From Roseivirga sp. (lineage in GTDB: Bacteria > Bacteroidota > Bacteroidia > Cytophagales > Cyclobacteriaceae), in NCBI GenBank assembly GCA_021404565.1, contig JAAWWF010000028.1, positions 282,267 through 346,266 on the forward strand: a stretch of DNA of 64,000 bases. Direction: 5' to 3'. Numbering within the stretch: the stretch's first letter is position 1; each line of letters begins with the position of its first letter. Positions 8,618 through 14,243 of this stretch are shown piece by piece. The notes beneath the pieces were generated by a model that was not told the origin of the DNA, searched no databases, and saw only the letters and a list, made by a program, of their open reading frames with translations. The position numbers were made by a program, and so were the translations under genes.

Positions 8618-10024
8618 TTAATCTGATTCTTTAAACTTCTGATCGCCACACATTCTCACAATTTTTGGCTGGAAAGACCCGATGACATCTACCAGGTCTT
8701 CCTGAGATTGCATCACCTTCTTAATGTCTTTATAAGCCATAGGCGCTTCATCCAGGCCTGAGCCTATTACTTCCACACCCGCATCGTGAATATGCGTTGA
8801 AACCTCTTTTTGATTCAGGGTTCTTTTTGCCTGGGTTCTGGACATCGCCCTACCCGCACCATGTGAAGCAGAGTTGATAGATGACTCGTCACCCTTACCC
8901 CTCACAATATAGCCCGGAGCCGTCATGGAACCCGGTATAATACCCAACACCCCTTTACCAGCTGGCGTAGCACCCTTTCTGTGCACGATGATCTCATTGC
9001 CTTGTGCATCCTGCTCTTTCCAGGCGAAGTTATGGTGATTTTCTACCATTGTCACCGGAGATGCTCTCAGCCCAACTGCCATACGCTCATGAATCTGATG
9101 ATGACATGCTGAGGCATAATCACCTGCAAGGTTCATGGCCAGCCAGTACTCCTGCCCTGCTTCTGTATCCAAATCCAGCCAGGCCAGGTGTTTAGCATCC
9201 TGAGGCAGCTTACACTGCTCCATTGCCAGTTTAGTATAATGACCGGCAATGGTGGCACCGAAACCTCTGGAACCGGAATGCGACAGTAATGCCAGGTATT
9301 GGCCTGTAGCCAAACCAAACTCGTTGTTCTCATCCAGTATCTCTGTGATTCCAAACTCTACAAAGTGGTTACCACCACCGGAAGAGCCGATCTGACTGTA
9401 AGCCTTGTCTTTCAGGCCCTTGATGAGACCTATCTCATCGAAAAGTGGGCTTTCCAACACAGCATGATCCTTAGGCTTTTTAAAAGTAGCTCTGCCAAAC
9501 TGAGTGTTTCTCACCAGCATTTTCTTCAGGTCATCTTTTCTATCCTCCAGCGTACCAGCAGGAAGATCGTATATGGTCATACACATTCTGCAACCAATAT
9601 CCACGCCTACACCATAAGGAATCACAGCGTTTTCAGTGGCCAATACACCACCGATCGGCAAACCATAGCCATGATGAGCGTCAGGCATTAAAGCACCAGC
9701 TTTGGCTACCGGCAGTCTCATGGCGACTTCCATTTGATTGATAGCGCCTTGTTCAATGCCCTCAGCACCATATACTTTATACAAATCTGGTGTATCTCTT
9801 AGTTGACGAACTTCATCAACAGGAGCAATCAGTTCTGATGCTACCAGTGCCAAAATCTCATCTTTTGTATAAAGCTCGGGTGTAGCGATCACTTTGGTAA
9901 AAAGCTCCGTTAAGCTCTCCATTGTCAGTTCACTCAAAGGTCCCTGCGTTAATTGCATAACCAGTCCTATCACCTTTCCTTCAGGAAATCCGAGATCCAA
10001 TATTTGCTTACCTGTTAGTTTCAT
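8618..10024 (-). CDS. rtcB: RtcB-type RNA ligase
   Basis: This is a 468-residue tRNA-splicing/RNA-repair ligase that joins 2',3'-cyclic phosphate or 3'-phosphate ends to 5'-OH ends using GTP and Mn2+. The active-site residues can be seen: Asp142 and Cys145 in VGVDIGCRM, Asn219-His220 in GGGNHF, His249 in LSHSGSRG, His330/331 in VENHHN, and the His388 that is guanylylated in SASHGAGR. All are intact, so the enzyme should be active. It is the first gene after the Y-RNA array and its terminator, and has its own promoter with the 19-bp palindrome 43-61 nt upstream of the ATG. The downstream genes follow with short spacing. No archease gene is present in the window. Confidence 0.96.
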   Translation of the reverse strand: MKLTGKQILDLGFPEGKVIGLVMQLTQGPLSELTMESLTELFTKVIATPELYTKDEILALVASELIAPVDEVRQLRDTPDLYKVYGAEGIEQGAINQMEVAMRLPVAKAGALMPDAHHGYGLPIGGVLATENAVIPYGVGVDIGCRMCMTIYDLPAGTLEDRKDDLKKMLVRNTQFGRATFKKPKDHAVLESPLFDEIGLIKGLKDKAYSQIGSSGGGNHFVEFGITEILDENNEFGLATGQYLALLSHSGSRGFGATIAGHYTKLAMEQCKLPQDAKHLAWLDLDTEAGQEYWLAMNLAGDYASACHHQIHERMAVGLRASPVTMVENHHNFAWKEQDAQGNEIIVHRKGATPAGKGVLGIIPGSMTAPGYIVRGKGDESSINSASHGAGRAMSRTQAKRTLNQKEVSTHIHDAGVEVIGSGLDEAPMAYKDIKKVMQSQEDLVDVIGSFQPKIVRMCGDQKFKESD

Positions 10025-10049
10025 TTTCTTCTTTATTTTAAATCTGTGT

Positions 10050-10085
10050 CAAAGAAAGTGTGATGCTACGCAGTCTTTTTGCGTA
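10050..10085 (-). promoter_or_regulatory. rtcB promoter with 19-bp palindromic element
   Basis: Reading the minus strand, TACGCAAAAAGACTGCGTA (10085-10067) has 6-bp arms TACGCA/TGCGTA around a 7-nt spacer. Exactly 13 nt later comes TTTGA (box TTTG at 10053-10050), a plausible -7 element of the Bacteroidota type, then the ATG 25 nt further on. The identical 19-mer with identical 13-nt spacing to TTTGA precedes the Ro60 gene. This strongly suggests a shared transcription-factor site overlapping the -33 region. Confidence 0.75.
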
Positions 10086-10187
10086 CTGGAAAAGAAAGTT
10101 CATTCTAGTCAAAAAACCTAAAGGAAAGTCCTGTCAAACACTTCAAAAGGGACTAACCACTGAGGCTTTGAAAATAACTCGCTGAAC

Positions 10188-10220
10188 ATAAAAAAACCAC
10201 CTCGGTTTCCCGAAGTGGTT
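10188..10220 (-). terminator. Intrinsic terminator ending the Y-RNA array
   Basis: On the minus strand AACCAC...GTGGTT (10220-10195) forms a hairpin of 6 bp plus 4 bp with one C/A mismatch, followed by a run of seven T (10194-10188). It lies 5 nt after the last Y-RNA-like element. It separates the RNA array from the rtcB transcription unit. Confidence 0.85.
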
Positions 10221-10225
10221 TAAAT

Positions 10226-10352
10226 AAAAGAGTAACAGGACGTTTGAATTTTGGGGACCCGTCTAGGGAGGATTTGCACCTCTACCCGGATAAACCCGGA
10301 TACCCTTCCCCTTCTCTGGTGGACGAAGTATTTCAAACTGACGACATCTTTT
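10226..10352 (-). ncRNA. Y-RNA-like gene 4 (divergent T-arm element)
   Basis: This is the fourth and last element of the array. It has an outer stem AAAAGA/TCTTTT (10352-10347 with 10231-10226), a conserved TGTCGTCA on the 5' side, a perfect inner stem GTTTGAA/TTCAAAC (10338-10332 with 10248-10242), then ATACTTCG as in the other elements. Inside is a T-arm-like hairpin GAGG-TGCAAAT-CCTC (10282-10268) whose loop has TG instead of TT. There is no recognisable D-arm. Instead there are GGGGA/TCCCC and CCGG hairpins containing a direct repeat ATCCGGGT. The body is therefore a diverged or differently folded effector domain. The terminator follows immediately. Confidence 0.7.
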
Positions 10353-10365
10353 TTTACTGTAAAAT

Positions 10366-10505
10366 TGAAGAGGTAACAAGGTGTATAGTCTCTTTTTAAT
10401 GTGCTCTTCCAACTGAGCTACTCCTGAGATTTCTACTCAGGAGATCGGATTCGAACCGATGACCGCATTACCTAACGAAGTATGACTGTACTACGACACT
10501 CTTCA
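10366..10505 (-). ncRNA. Y-RNA-like gene 3 with complete permuted tRNA body (YrlA-like)
   Basis: The outer stem TGAAGAG/CTCTTCA pairs the two ends; the inner stem TACAGTC/GACTATA (one mismatch) follows the conserved TGTCGTAG. After ATACTTCG comes a T-arm ATCGG-TTCGAAT-CCGAT (10460-10444), acceptor 3' strand CTCCTGA (10443-10437), a 9-nt loop, acceptor 5' strand TCAGGAG (10427-10421), TA, and D-arm GCTC-AGTTGGAA-GAGC (10418-10403). This is a tRNA with its halves swapped: T side first, D side last, acceptor ends closed by a loop, and the Y stem replacing the anticodon arm. That is the architecture of bacterial YrlA RNAs that bind Ro60. Confidence 0.88.
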
Positions 10506-10528
10506 GATTATTCTAAAACAATAAGTAT

Positions 10529-10673
10529 AAAAGAGGCAACTGGCGAACAGTGACAAAGCGTCTTGCCCATTAGACGACAGACCCATTTATTGAGTTTATT
10601 GTGGATCTGACGGGATTCGAACCCGTATTTCTCGAGTAACAGTCGAAGTAACACTATTCTACGGCACTCTTTT
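10529..10673 (-). ncRNA. Y-RNA-like gene 2 with complete permuted tRNA body (YrlA-like)
   Basis: The outer stem is AAAAGAG/CTCTTTT, the inner stem AATAGTG/CACTGTT (7 bp with one G-U), and the conserved TGCCGTAG and TTACTTCG are present. The body is a T-arm ACGGG-TTCGAAT-CCCGT (10626-10610), acceptor 3' strand CAGATCC (10609-10603), an 18-nt A/T-rich loop (10602-10585), acceptor 5' strand GGGTCTG (10584-10578), TC, and D-arm GTCT-AATGGGCA-AGAC (10575-10560). The 5' half closely resembles a Glu- or Gln-type tRNA start. The acceptor pairing is 7 bp with one G-U. The order T-arm then D-arm shows circular permutation. Confidence 0.88.
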
Positions 10674-10684
10674 AGTATTTTAAT

Positions 10685-10775
10685 ATTGGAGGCAAAAGCG
10701 AAAAACCTTTGAGGATTCGAACCTCTCACCGAAGTGATTCACCAACGAAGTATGGCTTGTCTACGGCACTCCAAT
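10685..10775 (-). ncRNA. Y-RNA-like gene 1 (minimal form with T-arm only)
   Basis: This is the first and shortest element (91 nt). The outer stem is a perfect 7 bp, ATTGGAG/CTCCAAT. Conserved TGCCGTAG is followed by inner stem ACAAGCC/GGTTTTT (six of seven pairs), then ATACTTCG. The body has a UUCG-capped hairpin TCAC-TTCG-GTGA (10737-10726) stacked before a T-arm GAGG-TTCGAAT-CCTC (10725-10711), then directly the 3' strand of the inner stem. Acceptor and D-arm equivalents are missing. The UUCG hairpin resembles a long variable arm of a class II tRNA. Confidence 0.78.
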
Positions 10776-10795
10776 TTTACTAAAGCTTTTCAATA

Positions 10796-10820
10796 AGCCC
10801 CTGTCCATATGACAGGGGCT
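10796..10820 (-). promoter_or_regulatory. Perfect hairpin between the Ro60 stop codon and the Y-RNA array
   Basis: AGCCCCTGTC/GACAGGGGCT is a 10-bp perfect stem with a 5-nt loop, starting 3 nt after the Ro60 stop codon. On the minus strand it is followed by TATTGAAAAG rather than a T-run, so it is a weak terminator at best. It may protect the mRNA 3' end or mark a processing boundary before the array. Confidence 0.6.
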
Positions 10821-10823
10821 GCA

Positions 10824-12344
10824 TCAGATTTCGATGCGCTTAATTTTGTCAAGAGCATCTCCACCTTCTTCAATGGCCGCCAGGACATCGAAGATTTTAT
10901 CGGACCATCCGGCAATCAGGAAAACATCATTCCTTTTTACCTGCAATGGTACATTTCCGTAACCTGCCAGGTCAAACAAATACAGTCTGGCCTGAGGGGC
11001 TACTTTTACTTTATATTCCTTCCAGCTATTGGCAATATGACCGCTTCTGCTGGTACTGTCCCACATTTGCAGGTCAGTAAAGAACATCACCTTATCCATT
11101 TTTCTACGGGCACGCGTCAGTGAGTCGATCACCAGGTGACCATTGGTAGAATAGCCTACGGAGCCCTCCATGCTGTCCAGTTTTCTCACATTGCTGAGGA
11201 TGTTGGACCTCGACATATTGACTTCTTTCCAGCGATCACCGAAAATGCCTGTAACTACATTTTTGGATTTTGAAGCCAACAGCATGCTCAACACCAGACC
11301 AATGTCATAGCAGCGAATTTTACTTCTGGCACTTACAGCCTGATACATAGAACCTGACACATCGGCCGCAATCAACAGCTTTGTATTCAGGTCAAAGCCT
11401 GAGATGTTTTCAGCACTGATATTGATTGCTTCTTCCAGAGAATCCATCAACCATGAAACATAGTTCAGCTTCAATGGCTCCAGTTCTTTGTAAGCAGCCA
11501 GAAACCTGAATGGCAATTGCTTAGACCTTCTCACTGCTACAGGGTCAGCCAGGTGTTCACCTACCTTCCTGATGGCATCAGAAGACACTTTGGCTTGCAG
11601 TATATTTCTCAGGTTTCTCAGCAAGGCCATATAGCCCAGTTTGCCACTGTCAATCAGTTCTTCCCACTTACGCTTTATGGCGCGGGCCTTGTCAGAAGCA
11701 TCTTTATACTCCTCCTGACCAATGGCTGACAGCTCAACCTCCCAGGTATAAGGTGTCTCCAAGGCATCATTGACAATACGGTCAAAAACCTGCTGTTGAG
11801 CTTCAGAAACTGCCTTTGGGTGAGTAAGAAACAAAGCATCCTTAAAGGTCACTGTTGTTTTCCTGTTGTACTTGGCAAACTGGTATTCATCAAACTTGTT
11901 GAATGCCTGCGCCAAACCCTTTTGCACCTGTTTAGAAAGCTTATTCAGTTGCTTATCGCCAGTGCGCAGGTTAGAAAGCTGATAGTAAGCCAGCAACTCA
12001 GTGATTTCATCAGCACGCTGAATCACTCGCTGCGTTGTCTGACCTACCAAACCATCTCCATTATGCGACTTGGAGAGTTCTGTAATCAATACCAATGGCA
12101 CCGATCTCAAATACATTTGCTCCCTGCAATACACCGCTAATCTGGCCACGAACGAAGGCTCTACTCTATTAATCAGGTTTATAATTCTCTGAAGTCTCTC
12201 ATTTTCCTTTTCATAAAAAGTGTTAGACAAACTCGCAGTGACTACAGCGGTATAAAGCTCCAGCTCTGCACTTGTTGTGTAGGCCACCGCACCTTCGTGG
12301 TTGACCGTTTGAGCGACTGTTTTCTTAAATACATTGAACTTCAT
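10824..12344 (-). CDS. rsr: Ro60/TROVE-domain RNA-binding protein (bacterial Rsr)
   Basis: This 506-residue orthologue of Ro60 starts at ATG 12342-12344 (MKFNVFKKTVAQTVNHEG). The longer frame to 12509 is rejected because it crosses the promoter. Residues ~1-300 form the HEAT-like TROVE ring that binds misfolded RNA ends and Y RNAs. Residues ~320-506 are a von Willebrand A domain with an intact MIDAS site: Asp328-x-Ser330-x-Ser332 (DVSGSM), Thr400 and Asp424. The Y-RNA array lies 50 nt downstream on the same strand, and rtcB follows. The promoter carries the same 19-bp element as rtcB. Ro60 with Y RNA is known to direct RNA quality control and, with RtcB, RNA repair. Confidence 0.95.
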   Translation of the reverse strand: MKFNVFKKTVAQTVNHEGAVAYTTSAELELYTAVVTASLSNTFYEKENERLQRIINLINRVEPSFVARLAVYCREQMYLRSVPLVLITELSKSHNGDGLVGQTTQRVIQRADEITELLAYYQLSNLRTGDKQLNKLSKQVQKGLAQAFNKFDEYQFAKYNRKTTVTFKDALFLTHPKAVSEAQQQVFDRIVNDALETPYTWEVELSAIGQEEYKDASDKARAIKRKWEELIDSGKLGYMALLRNLRNILQAKVSSDAIRKVGEHLADPVAVRRSKQLPFRFLAAYKELEPLKLNYVSWLMDSLEEAINISAENISGFDLNTKLLIAADVSGSMYQAVSARSKIRCYDIGLVLSMLLASKSKNVVTGIFGDRWKEVNMSRSNILSNVRKLDSMEGSVGYSTNGHLVIDSLTRARRKMDKVMFFTDLQMWDSTSRSGHIANSWKEYKVKVAPQARLYLFDLAGYGNVPLQVKRNDVFLIAGWSDKIFDVLAAIEEGGDALDKIKRIEI

Positions 12345-12380
12345 GACTGTAGTTTTTTGTGTTTTTCTTAATTGATAATT

Positions 12381-12416
12381 CAAAGGTTCGCCCCTTGTAC
12401 GCAGTCTTTTTGCGTA
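12381..12416 (-). promoter_or_regulatory. Ro60-gene promoter with 19-bp palindromic element
   Basis: The minus strand has TACGCAAAAAGACTGCGTA (12416-12398), then 13 nt, then TTTGA (TTTG at 12384-12381), then 36 nt to the ATG. Element, spacing and TTTGA are the same as upstream of rtcB. The site is in the divergent region shared with the WYL-domain regulator gene that starts at 12512, so the regulator could control both directions from here. Confidence 0.75.
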
Positions 12417-12469
12417 GTAAAAATATTTTTCGGAATTTTTAAAAAGTTTGAAGAAGTATGGACTAATGG

Positions 12470-12489
12470 TCCTCTCCTTGAGGAGAGGA
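12470..12489. repeat. Extragenic hairpin (TCCTCTCC/GGAGAGGA)
   Basis: This is a perfect 8-bp stem with loop TTGA, followed by TTTAGGTGAG, just upstream of the WYL-PhyH start codon. The wording TCCTCTCCTTGAGGAGAGGA followed by TTTAGGTGAG resembles extragenic palindromes scattered through many Bacteroidota genomes. Only one copy is in this window, so the repeat status comes from recollection and not from the window. Confidence 0.45.
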
Positions 12490-12511
12490 TTTAGGTGAGA
12501 AGAAAACAAAC

Positions 12512-14236
12512 ATGCCAGCTAATAGAAATGCACTAATACGGTACAGAACCATTGACAACTGCCTTAAAAACAGGTTCAGGAAATGGACCCTGGAGGACCT
12601 GATAGAAGAATGCTCAGAGATTTTGTATGAATATGAGGGCATAGACAAGGGTGTAAGCAGACGCACCGTGCAGATGGACCTGCAGATGATGCGCAGTGAC
12701 AAACTGGGTTATAACGCCCCTATCATTGTAGTGGATAAAAAATACTACACCTATGAAGACCCGGAATACAGCATTACCAACATTCCTTTAACCGATCAGG
12801 ACCTTGGCAGACTGACAGAAACGGTGGACTTTTTAAAACAGTTTAAAGGTTTCTCTCACTTTCGTGAATTGGAAGGCATGGTGCAGAAGCTGGAAGACCA
12901 TGTTCATTCTCAGAAAACACACCAAAAACCGGTAATTGACTTTGAGAAGAACGAAAACCTAAGGGGCCTGGAACACCTGGACAGACTGTATCAGTCCATC
13001 ATTCGCAAAGAGAGTATTACCATGACCTACCAGTCCTTCAAAGCAAGGCAGGCCAATACTTTTACTTTTCACCCCTTTCTGCTAAAGGAGTTTCGAAACC
13101 GCTGGTTTGTGATCGGAAAGCGAAAGGCCAGCGATGAGTTTCAGAATCTGGCCCTGGACAGAATCATCAATCTCGAAACCTCTGAGGTACCCTTGATTGA
13201 TACGAGTGGCTTTGACGCAGAAGACTACTTCAGGGATGTGATCGGAGTTTCAGTGAGTACAGGAGTGACACCTGAAGAGGTGCTGATCTATGTGACACAT
13301 AAGCATGCTCCTTATGTTATGACCAAACCCCTGCACCATTCACAAAAACTGGTTGATAAGGACAATTATGGCATTACGATCTCTCTGCACTTACAACACA
13401 ACTTTGAGCTCGAAAAAGAGATTCTCGCTTTTGGAGATGGTGTGAAAGTTATTTCACCAGAGCGACTCAAACGGAGCATTAAAGGGCGTTTATTAGGAGG
13501 AATTGACTTATACAATACTGAATTGAGTGAAACCGGACTGGTAACTGCCGCAAGGAAACTGGAACACAATGGTTCAAGTGTGATGAACTATGTTTATACT
13601 AAAAGGGAAGTTGATAAACTTAAAAGAGTGCTGGATCAAAAACTGACTCAGCAGCGAGGAACCTTTTCCCAAAGGCGTTTAATCCAAACCATTCCTGAGC
13701 TGGAAAACTTATTGATCAATAAAAATCTGAGAAGAGTTGTACAGGCCATGGATGAAAAAGCCTTTCTGGTAAAGGCCATTTTCTTTAATAAACCGCCTGA
13801 AGCCAATTGGTATGTAACCTGGCACCAGGATAAGGCCATTAATCTACAAGAGAAAAGAGAAACGGAGGGTTTTACAGGCTGGACACAAAAGGAAGATGTA
13901 GTAAGCGTACTACCTCCTGTAGAAGTCAACCAAAATTGCTTCTCTATAAGAATACACCTGGATGATACTGACGACCAAAACGGTGCATTGAAAGTACTCT
14001 CCGGCTCACATAAAGCACTGCTGAGTGACGAGCAAATCCGGTTGATCTCAACCAACAGCGTGCCTTCTACTATTGAAATGCGGGCTGGAGGTATTCATCT
14101 TATGAAACCCTTATTGCTTCATGCTTCGGCTAAAAGTAAGAGTCAAAAGCAACGCAGAGTCATTCATTTGGAGTTTTCATCCCTTGAACTGCCCAATGGA
14201 CTGGTGTGGGAAGAAAGAATCGAGTTAAGCACCTAA
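12512..14236 (+). CDS. WYL-domain transcriptional regulator fused to PhyH-type Fe(II)/2OG dioxygenase
   Basis: This is a single 574-residue frame. Residues ~1-75 form a helix-turn-helix (SRRTVQMDLQMMR). Residues ~150-235 are a WYL domain (TFTFHPFLLKEFRNRWFVIG, then NLALDRI), and ~245-330 the WCX extension. Such proteins sense nucleic-acid or nucleotide ligands. From about 345 (KLEHNGSSVMNYVYTKREVD) a phytanoyl-CoA dioxygenase-like domain starts. It has metal ligands His438 and Asp440 (WHQD), GALKVLSGSH near 491-500, distal His537 (LLLHAS) and Arg548/549 for 2-oxoglutarate. All catalytic residues are present. It diverges from the Ro60 gene over a 167-bp region holding the 19-bp palindrome, so it is the best candidate regulator of the RNA-repair locus. 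The dioxygenase substrate is unknown. Confidence 0.85.
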   Translation: MPANRNALIRYRTIDNCLKNRFRKWTLEDLIEECSEILYEYEGIDKGVSRRTVQMDLQMMRSDKLGYNAPIIVVDKKYYTYEDPEYSITNIPLTDQDLGRLTETVDFLKQFKGFSHFRELEGMVQKLEDHVHSQKTHQKPVIDFEKNENLRGLEHLDRLYQSIIRKESITMTYQSFKARQANTFTFHPFLLKEFRNRWFVIGKRKASDEFQNLALDRIINLETSEVPLIDTSGFDAEDYFRDVIGVSVSTGVTPEEVLIYVTHKHAPYVMTKPLHHSQKLVDKDNYGITISLHLQHNFELEKEILAFGDGVKVISPERLKRSIKGRLLGGIDLYNTELSETGLVTAARKLEHNGSSVMNYVYTKREVDKLKRVLDQKLTQQRGTFSQRRLIQTIPELENLLINKNLRRVVQAMDEKAFLVKAIFFNKPPEANWYVTWHQDKAINLQEKRETEGFTGWTQKEDVVSVLPPVEVNQNCFSIRIHLDDTDDQNGALKVLSGSHKALLSDEQIRLISTNSVPSTIEMRAGGIHLMKPLLLHASAKSKSQKQRRVIHLEFSSLELPNGLVWEERIELST

Positions 14237-14243
14237 CTCAATT

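Noticed and set aside
10403..10626. Ordinary tRNA genes suggested by GGTTCGAATCC and D-arm sequences
   Set aside because: T-arm halves come before D-arm halves on the same strand, anticodon arms are absent, and the units share Y stems, so they are permuted tRNA-like RNAs and not standard tRNAs.
10508..10729. 73-codon minus-strand frame across the RNA array
   Set aside because: It runs through units 1 and 2, whose structure explains the sequence better; no protein features.
10226..10775. CRISPR-like array because of repeated CGAAGTA and CTACGGCACTC motifs
   Set aside because: Units are 91-145 nt, repeats are short and form internal stems, and there are no cas genes.
10226..10775. RNA array on the plus strand
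   Set aside because: GGATTCGAACC on the plus strand does not give a TTCRANY T-loop, and D-arm, terminator T-run and flanking genes all fit the minus strand.
12345..12509. N-terminal extension of the Ro60 frame (55 residues)
   Set aside because: It covers the promoter with the 19-bp element, and the family start MKFN... lies at 12344.
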